Source of the DNA: Tenacibaculum dicentrarchi
GTDB taxonomy: Bacteria; Bacteroidota; Bacteroidia; Flavobacteriales; Flavobacteriaceae
Assembly (NCBI RefSeq): GCF_964036635.1
Contig: NZ_OZ038524.1
Location: forward strand, 384,001 to 448,000
Length of the DNA stretch: 64,000 nt
Reading direction: 5' to 3'
Of this stretch, positions 17,546 to 25,626 are shown in pieces (positions within the stretch are counted from its first letter, which is position 1; each line of letters begins with the position of its first letter). A model generated the notes under the pieces. The model was given only the letters and a program-made list of their open reading frames with translations, searched no databases and was not told where the DNA came from. The position numbers and the translations under genes were made by a program.

Positions 17546-18751
17546 ATGGAAAATTTATTAATTGAAGCTGAAAATTTTGTTATTACGCTATTAAATGAAA
17601 AATTAGATACTTCATTTATATATCATAATGTATTTCATACGCAACGAGTAGTTGCAAAAACGAAAGAATTAATAAAAGAAGCAAAATTAACAACCGAATT
17701 ATCAAATATATTATTGTTAACAGCATGGTTTCATGATACAGGTTATACAAAATCAATAAAAAATCATGAAGAAGAAAGCGTTAAAATAGCAACAGATTTT
17801 TTAAAAAAACATGATGTTTCTGAAGCTGTTATTTTACAAGTTTCAGAGTTAATTTTAGCTACTAAAATTTGCGTTAAACCAATAAATGAGTTACAAAAAA
17901 TAATTAAAGATGCTGATTGTGCGCATTTAGGAAGTAAAAATTTTAGCGATTATACATTATTATTAAGAAAAGAGTGGGAGCTGACTAAAGTAGTTGTTTT
18001 TTCTGATGAAAACTGGCTAGAAGAAAATATTAAATTTTTAACAAAACACCGTTTTTATACAGATTTTGCAGTTAAAAATTGGAGTAAAATAGCAAGTAAA
18101 AATTTAGCTGAATTATTAAAAAATCAACATAAAATACAGCAAGAAAGTAAGAAATTACAATATAAAAAAGACGAGTTAGCTTTTAAAAAAAATAAAGTAG
18201 AGTTACCTGAACGAGGTATTGAAACGATGTTTCGTGTTGCTTTAAGAAATCATATTACTTTAAGTGATATTGCAGATACGAAAGCAAATATTTTGTTATC
18301 AGTAAATGCTATTATTATTTCGATGAGTTTATCGACTTTAATTCCAAAATTAGATAATCCGACGAATCATTATTTAATTATTCCGTCGTTAATTTTTATA
18401 TTGTTTACAGTTGCTTCTATTATTTTATCGATAATAGCCACCCGACCAAATGTAACGGAAGGCAAGTTTACCAAAGAAGATGTTGCAAATAAAAAAGTGA
18501 ATTTATTATTCTTCGGAAATTTTCATCAAATGAATTTACCTAATTTTGAATGGGCAATGCACGAAATGATGAAAGACCGTGATTATTTATACGGTTCATT
18601 AACTAAAGATTTATATTTTTTAGGATTAGTTTTAAACCGAAAATATAAATTACTAAGAACAACTTACACTGTTTTTATGATTGGAATTATTGTAAGTGTA
18701 ATTGCTTTTGCAGTGGCGTTTCAAATACAAGAAAATTCAAATATTTTATAA
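17546..18751 (+). CDS. HD-domain protein fused to a PycTM (DUF5706) membrane module
   Basis: 401 aa from the ATG at 17546. Residues about 20-150 form an HD phosphohydrolase with H31, H63-D64 (AWFHDTGY) and a distal Asp in KDADCAHLG, the usual metal ligands. A charged coiled linker (195-220) leads to a C-terminal module (about 225-395): RVALRNHITLSDIADTKANI plus membrane helices near 246-266, 277-298 and 374-394. That module matches the PycTM/DUF5706 effector domain known from Pycsar anti-phage systems, where it responds to cyclic pyrimidine nucleotides. No uridylate or cytidylate cyclase gene is nearby, so a defence role is not shown; nucleotide hydrolysis linked to a membrane sensor is the alternative. 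It is divergent from msrB and convergent with the GAF gene, 15 bp away. Confidence 0.82.
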   Translation: MENLLIEAENFVITLLNEKLDTSFIYHNVFHTQRVVAKTKELIKEAKLTTELSNILLLTAWFHDTGYTKSIKNHEEESVKIATDFLKKHDVSEAVILQVSELILATKICVKPINELQKIIKDADCAHLGSKNFSDYTLLLRKEWELTKVVVFSDENWLEENIKFLTKHRFYTDFAVKNWSKIASKNLAELLKNQHKIQQESKKLQYKKDELAFKKNKVELPERGIETMFRVALRNHITLSDIADTKANILLSVNAIIISMSLSTLIPKLDNPTNHYLIIPSLIFILFTVASIILSIIATRPNVTEGKFTKEDVANKKVNLLFFGNFHQMNLPNFEWAMHEMMKDRDYLYGSLTKDLYFLGLVLNRKYKLLRTTYTVFMIGIIVSVIAFAVAFQIQENSNIL

Positions 18752-18766
18752 ATAATTTAGGTTAAG

Positions 18767-21160
18767 TTAATTTTTAAATTCTTCGATTAAAGTATCAATT
18801 GTTATTGTTTTTTTAGTGTCAAAATCAGATTGATAAAGAACCGTTACTCGAAGTGCTTTTAAACCAGAAACTCCTTGTAAATCTTCCAAGTTTAAAGTTT
18901 CAATTTCGCCTAATAAATTTTTAGCTTGTAGGTATTTAATATATTTTAAATATTCTTTAGCATCTTTACTTTGTGAATAAACAATGGCAATTTTTCCAGG
19001 AACGGTAAGTCGTTTTTTGGTGTTTTTTATATGAATTTTGTCAATTCTTTTTTTGATGATTTCATAACGAATATTATAAGCTCCATCAACATCAAATTGT
19101 TTTTCATCCATTCTAAATTTAATAGATAAAGGCGTGCTGTGAACTAAAATTAACGATGCAACTTGCAAATCATGCTCCATAGATTTACGTGCAGTATTCG
19201 CTACATTTTCCATTTCGCACATGAGTTGTAATTGCCATAAACGAAGGTTATAAAGGTATAATTCATCGAATTTTTTCTTTTTAGTTAAAGATTGCCCGAT
19301 GTACATATTATATTCTACGCCATCAGTTTTATAGCGTTCAAAATAATGCGGAAACATTGCTTGTGCATCTTCTTGTTTACAATCTATAAATTTAGCTAAT
19401 TTATCATTTAATAAAGTAACGCTTTGTTCGTATGCTTTTCGTTTTTCATAAACAACATGTAAATTGCTATCTAAACGATTCATATAAGTATTTACAATTG
19501 CTGTTAAATGATTATTAAGTGTTTTTATGTGTTTAAAAACAGGATAAATTTCACGTTTTAAAAAGTCTAAAATTCCAATTTCATCTCCAGCTTTTAAACC
19601 TGTATTTACATCTTTTAAATAGTCATTTACCCGAAACATTAATTCGTTATAAATAGGCAGTTTTTCAGATATACATGCTTTTTTTAATACCGAAATAGCT
19701 AAGGTAAGTTGAGTAATTAAATCTTCTTTAATAGCCTCATTTCTAGCAAAAGATGAGCCTTTTATATCTGATTGACCATATAAAGGATACACATCATTAA
19801 ATACTATTTGTTCAATTTTCACATTTTCTTTTTCGGCATAAATATCAGCTTGATATTGTTCGGCAGCTTCATAAAATTTCCATTTTACAGTTTCGTGTAA
19901 AGAGGTGTAATGTTCTTGTATAGTAGCTTCTAAAATGTTTGAATACTCTTCTGATGAGCGATTAACAGCCACTTTAAAAACAGGAATAATATCTTTTAAT
20001 TTTTGCTGATTTACAGAGTTTAATTCATAAGGTCTTGGAGCGGTTATTTCTAGTAGGGCTAAATTATTATTAGCATTTGTTTTAATAGGAATCAGTAATA
20101 TACTTCCAATATTTTGTTTTTTTAAACGTTGAGAGAATTCATTATTTTTTGAAGCACTTCCATAGCGTTGCGTATTAGAAATAGCTACAATTTTATGCTG
20201 TTTAAAAACCTTTGTAATTATATGGTTGCAAAAAAAAGTAGTACAGGCTATTTTTTTTTCATCCTTAAGTAAAATAAGACTTTTAGGTCGTTTAATATGT
20301 GTAGATTGCAAGGATAAATCAGTATTATTAAATACTGAAAAACCAACATTTAAGCCTTTTATATTAAATAATTCACTTAAATCTTTGCGAAGTTTTTGAA
20401 TAATATTTCCATCATCTTTTTGCAACAATGTTGTTCTAATTGACGATATATTTTCATCGGCAGTAACATCGAATAAATTCATGATACCGAAGCCTTTAAA
20501 AATGTAGCTATTTGGCGGGAATTTTTTTTTCCAAATATCAATATTATCGTAGCTATTTAAAAGTATTTTAATATCTTCTTCGGTAATTTTTGGAGCATTT
20601 TTAGAGGGGGTAATTTCCATAAAATCGGCATTAAAAGCCACTCTGTAATGTTTTATTACGTCTAAATTTTTATCAGGAATATCAAAATAAAAAGGACGTT
20701 TTAAATCAATTGGATAGTTGTAAACCATGTTTAAAATAAAAGTACATGCCATAATGTACATTTTATTATTTTCAAAATCTCGCACTTTTAAAACATAATT
20801 TTCTCCAGCATTTTCAAGAATATTTTCGAGGCGTTTTGTAAATTTAAATGACGTAAAAGAAAACGGAATTGTGGCGGCTTTAATTTCATTTAATGTTAAC
20901 ATTTCAGGAAACAACGCATCTAATAAAATATCGATAATATCTTCATGTTTTTTTAGCAATGAAATATCAGAAAAACCGTTAATTAGTTCAGGATATGTAT
21001 CTACTTTTTGAACAAGGATATTTGCCGAGGCATGATAAGGATGTTCCTTTGCGTTATTATTAGCGTATTGTTTGAGCATATTGTATATTTTCTCAAAACT
21101 AATATTTAGTTGTAAGGGTAATTCAATATCTTTAAAGGCGTCTAATTTTCTAATTTCCAT
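18767..21160 (-). CDS. Large GAF-domain protein
   Basis: 797 aa, soluble, with no signal peptide or membrane helix. The central part (about 255-405) reads as a GAF domain: LNVGFSVFNNTDLSLQ, an internal IGSILLIPIKTNANNNLALL strand and a loop before the helix NQQKLKDIIPVFKVAVNRS. The flanking N- and C-terminal regions are helical and lack catalytic motifs I recognise, and there is no histidine kinase, GGDEF or HTH output domain. Single-gene GAF proteins of this size occur in other Flavobacteria, function unknown. It may be a ligand-sensing scaffold. The promoter side carries a REP-like repeat about 55 bp upstream. Confidence 0.65.
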   Translation of the reverse strand: MEIRKLDAFKDIELPLQLNISFEKIYNMLKQYANNNAKEHPYHASANILVQKVDTYPELINGFSDISLLKKHEDIIDILLDALFPEMLTLNEIKAATIPFSFTSFKFTKRLENILENAGENYVLKVRDFENNKMYIMACTFILNMVYNYPIDLKRPFYFDIPDKNLDVIKHYRVAFNADFMEITPSKNAPKITEEDIKILLNSYDNIDIWKKKFPPNSYIFKGFGIMNLFDVTADENISSIRTTLLQKDDGNIIQKLRKDLSELFNIKGLNVGFSVFNNTDLSLQSTHIKRPKSLILLKDEKKIACTTFFCNHIITKVFKQHKIVAISNTQRYGSASKNNEFSQRLKKQNIGSILLIPIKTNANNNLALLEITAPRPYELNSVNQQKLKDIIPVFKVAVNRSSEEYSNILEATIQEHYTSLHETVKWKFYEAAEQYQADIYAEKENVKIEQIVFNDVYPLYGQSDIKGSSFARNEAIKEDLITQLTLAISVLKKACISEKLPIYNELMFRVNDYLKDVNTGLKAGDEIGILDFLKREIYPVFKHIKTLNNHLTAIVNTYMNRLDSNLHVVYEKRKAYEQSVTLLNDKLAKFIDCKQEDAQAMFPHYFERYKTDGVEYNMYIGQSLTKKKKFDELYLYNLRLWQLQLMCEMENVANTARKSMEHDLQVASLILVHSTPLSIKFRMDEKQFDVDGAYNIRYEIIKKRIDKIHIKNTKKRLTVPGKIAIVYSQSKDAKEYLKYIKYLQAKNLLGEIETLNLEDLQGVSGLKALRVTVLYQSDFDTKKTITIDTLIEEFKN

Positions 21161-21184
21161 GAAATCATTTTCTTAAATCTATTA

Positions 21185-21192
21185 CAAATTTA
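21185..21192 (-). promoter_or_regulatory. Putative -7 box for the GAF-domain gene
   Basis: On the minus strand the sequence reads TAAATTTG, 24 bp before the ATG, matching TAnnTTTG. No clear -33 partner; the position expected for it falls at the edge of the REP-like repeat. Confidence 0.4.
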
Positions 21193-21214
21193 CGAAATGC
21201 TAAGTAATTATTTA

Positions 21215-21303
21215 TTTGAAGCAATTTCCCGCTTTCCGCACTCGCTTTTTTTTGAAGAAAAATCAAAAAAAGAGCTCAAACAAATGCTTCAATCGGGGCT
21301 AGG
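21215..21303 (+). repeat. 89-bp REP-like imperfect palindrome, copy 2
   Basis: Nearly identical to copy 3 and very close to copy 1: TTTGAAGCAATTTCCCGC at the left, CAATCGGGGCTAGG at the right, with T8GA / TCA7 inner arms. It occupies part of the 460-bp gene-free stretch between the GAF gene and der. Confidence 0.85.
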
Positions 21304-21349
21304 CATTGTTACTAATTTATTGAATTTAGAGCTTACTTGTTTATTTATC

Positions 21350-21491
21350 GCCTGTTTAAATTTCATTTGAAAAAAAATTATCACAGAAAAATAAAAAATC
21401 GAATCCGTCAACCTGAATTTATTTCAGGTTCGCATCCTGATTTGCGGTAGTTATTCTCTTTATGCAATGCTGAAATAAATTCAGCATGACG
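21350..21491 (+). repeat. MITE-like repeat, partial or related copy (A)
   Basis: The left 100 bp match the left part of the full elements at 27697-27985 and 60823-61109 (GCCTGTTTAAATTTCAT, then AATCGAATCCGTCA, CTGAATTTATTTCAG, and GGTAGTTATTC). The right half is different: it is an inverted copy of the CTGAATT hairpin, so 21406-21433 and 21464-21491 form a large palindrome. The 460-bp gap 21161-21620 holds this element, REP-like copy 2 and the der terminator, with no gene visible. Confidence 0.7.
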
Positions 21492-21531
21492 TTTATCTGT
21501 TTTAAAAAGAAAATAATTTTAAAATGAGTAC

Positions 21532-21600
21532 AAAAAAAAGTAGTTTTTTCAAGTTTTTCACAAATTGATTTATTTGGAAAGAAAATGAAAAAACTACTTT
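21532..21600 (-). terminator. Probable terminator of der
   Basis: Long arms AAGTAGTTTTTTCA / TGAAAAAACTACTT separated by a loop of roughly 35 nt and followed, on the minus strand, by a T run. It lies 20 bp after the der stop. The long loop lowers certainty. Confidence 0.5.
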
Positions 21601-21620
21601 AATTTATTTTTAGACAATAA

Positions 21621-22928
21621 TTATTTTTGTCTGAAATATACAATAATAGGAACTCCGTTAAAGTTATAATGCTGACGCAATTGATTTTCTAAATAACGTC
21701 TGTACGGGTCTCTAATATACTGCGGTAAATTTGCGAAAAATGCAAATTGTGGTGTATAAGTAGGTAACTGCATACAGTATTTAATTTTGATGTATTTTCC
21801 TTTAATTGCAGGTGGCGGATTTTGTTCTAAAATCTCTAACATCGTTTCGTTTAACTTACTTGTTTGAATACGACGTTTTCTGTTTTCAAAAACTTCAACA
21901 GCCGTTTCAATAGCTTTAAAAATACGTTGTTTTGTTACGGTAGAAGTAAATACAATAGGAACATCAGTAAAAGGGGCAATTTTTTTTCGGATATGTGCTT
22001 CAAAATCACGCATAGTATTCGTTTCCTTTTCAACTAAATCCCACTTGTTAACAAGTATTACAACTCCTTTTTTATTCTTTTCTGCTAGCCAAAATATTTT
22101 TTCATCTTGTCCTTCAAAATCACGAGTTGCATCTACTACTAATACGGCAACATCACAATGTTCAATTGCACGAACAGCACGCATTACAGAGTAAAACTCT
22201 AAATCTTCTTTTACTTTTGATTTTTTACGAATACCAGCAGTATCTACTAAGTTAAATTCAAAACCGTAACGATTATATTTTGTATCAATAGAATCACGGG
22301 TTGTACCAGCAATATTGGTTACAATATTTCTATCTTCACCGATTAACGCATTAATAAATGATGATTTACCAGCATTCGGACGTCCTACAATGGCAAAACG
22401 AGGAAGTTCATTTTCAGCTTCTATTTCTTCTTCTTCAGGAATTTCGTTGGCAACAGCGTCTAATAATTCACCAGTTCCACTACCATTTATTGAAGAAATT
22501 GTATGATATTCACCTAAACCAAGGTTATAAAATTCAACAGCATCCGCATCACGCATTGCATTATCAACCTTGTTAACTGCCATAATAATAGGCTTTTTAA
22601 CTTGGCGTAAAATTTTTGCAACTTCGTTGTCCATAGGGGTAATTCCTTGTTCAACATCAACAACAAAAACAATGATATCAGCTTCATCAATAGCTAACTG
22701 AACTTGTTTACGTATTTCTCCTTCAAAAATATCATCAGACCCGACAATATATCCACCAGTATCAATTACAGAAAATTCCTTTCCGTTCCATTCCGATTTT
22801 CCGTAATGTCTATCTCTAGTTACTCCACTTACAGAATCAACAATCGCTTCACGACGTTGTACTAAACGATTAAATAAAGTGGATTTACCTACATTAGGTC
22901 TTCCAACAATGGCTACAATACTACTCAT
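21621..22928 (-). CDS. der: Ribosome-associated GTPase Der (EngA)
   Basis: 435 aa from the ATG at 22928; an upstream TTG/ATG extension of 12 codons is open but overlaps the promoter region. Two consecutive GTPase domains carry GRPNVGKS (G1 of domain 1), DTGGY, NKVD and then [18 protein letters not shown] and NKWD in domain 2, followed by the C-terminal KH-like domain ([20 protein letters not shown]). This tandem arrangement is unique to Der, which is essential for 50S ribosomal subunit maturation. A -7 box sits 16 bp upstream. Another ribosome-assembly GTPase, Era, lies 0.6 kb upstream on the same strand. Confidence 0.97.
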   Translation of the reverse strand: MSSIVAIVGRPNVGKSTLFNRLVQRREAIVDSVSGVTRDRHYGKSEWNGKEFSVIDTGGYIVGSDDIFEGEIRKQVQLAIDEADIIVFVVDVEQGITPMDNEVAKILRQVKKPIIMAVNKVDNAMRDADAVEFYNLGLGEYHTISSINGSGTGELLDAVANEIPEEEEIEAENELPRFAIVGRPNAGKSSFINALIGEDRNIVTNIAGTTRDSIDTKYNRYGFEFNLVDTAGIRKKSKVKEDLEFYSVMRAVRAIEHCDVAVLVVDATRDFEGQDEKIFWLAEKNKKGVVILVNKWDLVEKETNTMRDFEAHIRKKIAPFTDVPIVFTSTVTKQRIFKAIETAVEVFENRKRRIQTSKLNETMLEILEQNPPPAIKGKYIKIKYCMQLPTYTPQFAFFANLPQYIRDPYRRYLENQLRQHYNFNGVPIIVYFRQK

Positions 22929-22944
22929 TATACTAAAATTTTTG

Positions 22945-22952
22945 CAAAGATA
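22945..22952 (-). promoter_or_regulatory. -7 box of the der promoter
   Basis: TATCTTTG on the minus strand, identical to the tRNA promoters at 24547 and 24928, ending 16 bp before the der ATG. The -33 element is not obvious. Confidence 0.55.
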
Positions 22953-23042
22953 CAACTTACACAACTAAGTTACAGTGGAATTTTAAAGAGTATCGTATTT
23001 TTAGTACATTGTGACACAATAACTTTTAAATGTTGTCATAAT

Positions 23043-23549
23043 ATGGATGATAAATTATACAATCAAATTTTTTTAAAGCCACGATTTCAAATTGATTTCG
23101 AAATGAATTCAGCAGTGTTAATCGATGAAATTAAACAGCATTTATCTGACGATCCTGCTTATAAAATGAGGATAATAGACCAGCATGTAATCATTGATAT
23201 ACCATTAAAAGAGGCTCATTTTTGGTCACCTCAATTGCAGTTAGAGGTAGAAGAATTAACATCAACAACATCAAAAATAAAAGGATTATTCGGTCCAAAA
23301 CCACAAGTTTGGACCTTTTTTATGTTCCTACATTTTATGGTAGCGTTCCTTTTTTTAATTTTCGGAATTATCGCCTATAGTAATTGGTCATTAAAAAGAA
23401 TAGCAGTACTACCCATAGTAATGTTGGTGGTTTTACCAATTATATGGGTAGCGCTTTATTTTGTAGGAAGACTAGGAAAGGCAACAGGTAAAAAACAAAT
23501 GGATAAATTGAAAAAATTCACCAAAGTTTTATTGAAAAAAATAAATTAG
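23043..23549 (+). CDS. Hypothetical membrane protein
   Basis: 168 aa. A soluble N-terminal half (about 1-95) with a beta pattern (FQIDFEMNSAVLIDEIKQHL, AYKMRIIDQHVIIDIPLKEA) is followed by two membrane helices near 98-120 and 126-149 and a basic C-terminal tail (KKQMDKLKKFTKVLLKKIN). I do not recognise the family and assign no function. The stop codon region overlaps the convergent era gene by 4 bp, and the start is divergent from der, so it is wedged between two GTPase genes with its own promoter in the 114-bp gap. Confidence 0.7.
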   Translation: MDDKLYNQIFLKPRFQIDFEMNSAVLIDEIKQHLSDDPAYKMRIIDQHVIIDIPLKEAHFWSPQLQLEVEELTSTTSKIKGLFGPKPQVWTFFMFLHFMVAFLFLIFGIIAYSNWSLKRIAVLPIVMLVVLPIIWVALYFVGRLGKATGKKQMDKLKKFTKVLLKKIN

Positions 23550-24427
23550 TCTTTATAACCAAAGCGTTTTAATTGTCTATCGTTAGAACGCCAGTTTTTA
23601 TTTACTTTTACATATAGCTCTAAAAATACTTTTTTATCAAAAAAGATTTCTAAATCTTTACGAGACTCGGTACCTACACGTTTAAGCGCAGTACCTTTAT
23701 GTCCTATAATAATTCCTTTTTGAGTATCACGTTCTACCATAATTACTGAACGAATTTTAATGATGTTTTCTTCTTCAGAAAATTCTTCAGTTTCTACTTC
23801 AATAGCATACGGAATTTCTTTTTTATAGTGTGTTAATATTTTTTCACGTATTTTTTCATTTACAAAAAAACGTTCTGGTTTATCTGTTAGTTGATCCTTC
23901 GGATAAAAAGCAGGACCTTCTGGGAGTAGTTCTATAATTTTAGAAAAAACAGTGTCAATATTAAATTTTTCTAGAGCCGAAATTACATATACAAAAGCAT
24001 TTGGTACTTTGTTTTTCCAATACTCTATTTTTTCTTCGACTTCTTCTTGCGATGATTTATCTATCTTATTTAATAATAAAATAATAGGAATTTCACTGTG
24101 GATAATTCTCTTAAAGAAGGCTTCATTTTTAAGTTCTTTTTCACCAACTTCTACCATATAAATTAATACATCGGCATCATCAAACGCTGCTTTTACAAAA
24201 TCCATCATTGAATTTTGTAGTTCATAAGCAGGTTTTAGAATCCCTGGAGTATCAGAAAAAACAACTTGATGATTTTCATCATTTACAATTCCTAAAATAC
24301 GATGCCTAGTGGTTTGTGCTTTGGGCGTAATTATTGATAATTTCTCACCAACTAATGCGTTCATTAAAGTTGATTTCCCAACATTTGGGTTTCCGATGAT
24401 GTTTACAAATCCTGATTTATGTGTCAT
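23546..24427 (-). CDS. era: GTPase Era
   Basis: 293 aa. GTPase motifs GNPNVGKST, DTPG, NKID and the Era-specific C-terminal KH domain with the pattern IVMVERDTQKGIIIGHKG followed by LELYVKVNKNWR. Era binds 16S rRNA near its 3' end and is needed for 30S subunit maturation. The TATCTTTG -7 box ends only 4 bp before the ATG, which would make the mRNA leaderless or nearly so. The gene overlaps the convergent hypothetical membrane protein by 4 bp. Confidence 0.97.
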   Translation of the reverse strand: MTHKSGFVNIIGNPNVGKSTLMNALVGEKLSIITPKAQTTRHRILGIVNDENHQVVFSDTPGILKPAYELQNSMMDFVKAAFDDADVLIYMVEVGEKELKNEAFFKRIIHSEIPIILLLNKIDKSSQEEVEEKIEYWKNKVPNAFVYVISALEKFNIDTVFSKIIELLPEGPAFYPKDQLTDKPERFFVNEKIREKILTHYKKEIPYAIEVETEEFSEEENIIKIRSVIMVERDTQKGIIIGHKGTALKRVGTESRKDLEIFFDKKVFLELYVKVNKNWRSNDRQLKRFGYKD

Positions 24428-24431
24428 GAGG

Positions 24432-24439
24432 CAAAGATA
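24432..24439 (-). promoter_or_regulatory. -7 box of the era promoter, abutting the start codon
   Basis: TATCTTTG on the minus strand followed by CCTC and the ATG. With a start site about 5-8 nt after the box, transcription would begin at or inside the start codon. No clear -33 element. Confidence 0.5.
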
Positions 24440-24521
24440 AGCTGTTTGATTTAAAATTTCTTTTTTTTATAGTGTTGTTATTGTAGTAGTTATGTTTTTT
24501 TTGATTTAAAAGTTAATTTTA

Positions 24522-24554
24522 TTAGGATAGATAGGATAAAAGAACGTATCTTTG
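24522..24554 (+). promoter_or_regulatory. Promoter of initiator tRNA copy 1
   Basis: TTAG at 24522-24525, 21-bp spacer, TATCTTTG at 24547-24554, 10 bp before the tRNA 5' end. Fits the Bacteroidota TTTG-N19-21-TAnnTTTG pattern with a weak -33. Confidence 0.65.
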
Positions 24555-24564
24555 CACTCGAAAT

Positions 24565-24637
<73 letters not shown>

Positions 24638-24645
24638 CTAAGCTC

Positions 24646-24675
24646 AAAGCTTCACAGAAATGTGAAGCTTTTTTT
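24646..24675 (+). terminator. Terminator of tRNA-fMet copy 1
   Basis: Stem AAAGCTTCACA, loop GAAA, TGTGAAGCTTT, then a T run. Confidence 0.9.
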
Positions 24676-24711
24676 GTGCTTAAAAATAAAATAAATAAAA
24701 AACACATTTTA

Positions 24712-24743
24712 TTTGGTGGGTATGCTAAAAGGTTGTAGTTTTG
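24712..24743 (+). promoter_or_regulatory. Promoter of initiator tRNA copy 2
   Basis: TTTG at 24712-24715, exactly 20 bp, TAGTTTTG at 24736-24743. This is a full match to the Bacteroidota consensus. Confidence 0.75.
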
Positions 24744-24754
24744 CACTCACAAAT

Positions 24755-24827
<73 letters not shown>

Positions 24828-24835
24828 CTAAGCTC

Positions 24836-24865
24836 AAAGCTTCACAGAAATGTGAAGCTTTTTTT
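24836..24865 (+). terminator. Terminator of tRNA-fMet copy 2
   Basis: Same stem as after copy 1 (AAAGCTTCACA / TGTGAAGCTTT with a GAAA loop), followed by T residues. Confidence 0.9.
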
Positions 24866-24903
24866 ATGCTTAAAATTTAAAAATAAATAAAAAACAATTT
24901 TTA

Positions 24904-24935
24904 TTAGGTGGGGTATGTAAAAGTGTGTATCTTTG
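24904..24935 (+). promoter_or_regulatory. Promoter of initiator tRNA copy 3
   Basis: TTAG at 24904-24907, 20 bp, TATCTTTG at 24928-24935, 10 bp before the tRNA. Confidence 0.65.
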
Positions 24936-24945
24936 CATTCGAAAT

Positions 24946-25018
<73 letters not shown>

Positions 25019-25023
25019 CTATT

Positions 25024-25059
25024 AAAAAGAGTAATCACTTATGATTACTCTTTTTTTTT
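25024..25059 (+). terminator. Terminator of tRNA-fMet copy 3
   Basis: Stem AAAGAGTAATCA / TGATTACTCTTT with a CTTA loop and a run of nine T. Unrelated to the other two tRNA terminators. Confidence 0.9.
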
Positions 25060-25161
25060 GTTAAATTTTCAAAATTAGAACATTTTTTTTTTGATGTAAT
25101 CGTATTTTATGTAGAAAGATGTTATTTTTACGAAAAATATAAAACTATTAATCATATAATA

Positions 25162-25608
25162 ATGAGTAAATTACTAACAATTTTAAGCTTTCTATTAAGT
25201 TTTGTTTCTTATGGGCAATTGGATAACCCTATAAAATGGACTACGAGTGTAGAAAAAATATCAGAAAAAGAAAGTGAATTAATAGTGACAGCAACTTTAG
25301 ATGAAGAGTGGCATATTTATTCTCAAAAAATAGCTAATGGTGGACCAATACCTACTTTATTTTCTTTTACAGGAGATCAGCGTTATTTAAAACAAGGAGT
25401 GACAAAAGAAGGCGCAGGACAAGTTATTGATGATGAAATATTTGAAATGCGTATTAAATATTTTGATAATACGGCAGTATTTACACAGCGAATTCGATTA
25501 AAAACAAATGAGAAATTTGTTATAAAAGGAACTGTTGAGTACATGGTTTGTTCAAATGAAACTTGTTTTCCTCCAGAAGAAGTAGATTTATCTTTTAAAA
25601 TTAATTAA
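25162..25608 (+). CDS. Free-standing DsbD N-terminal (alpha) domain protein
   Basis: 148 aa with a signal peptide (about 1-19, ending YGQ), so periplasmic. The body is one DsbD-alpha immunoglobulin-like domain: the EEWHIYSQKIANGGPIPTLF block, and at the end the cysteine pair CSNETC followed by FPPEEVDL, equivalent to the [10 protein letters not shown] site of the full-length protein. It lacks the membrane and thioredoxin parts. It is 18 bp upstream of dsbD and clearly a duplicated first domain. It may be an extra electron acceptor from the DsbD membrane domain, delivering reducing power to a different periplasmic partner. Confidence 0.85.
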   Translation: MSKLLTILSFLLSFVSYGQLDNPIKWTTSVEKISEKESELIVTATLDEEWHIYSQKIANGGPIPTLFSFTGDQRYLKQGVTKEGAGQVIDDEIFEMRIKYFDNTAVFTQRIRLKTNEKFVIKGTVEYMVCSNETCFPPEEVDLSFKIN

Positions 25609-25626
25609 ACCCCCAAATAAATTTCG

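Noticed and set aside
17546..18751. A complete Pycsar defence operon
   Set aside because: No adenylate/uridylate cyclase gene is adjacent; msrB and the GAF gene flank it.
22315..22576. Plus-strand ORFs inside der
   Set aside because: They lie antisense to conserved GTPase motifs, have no family resemblance and are shadows of der.
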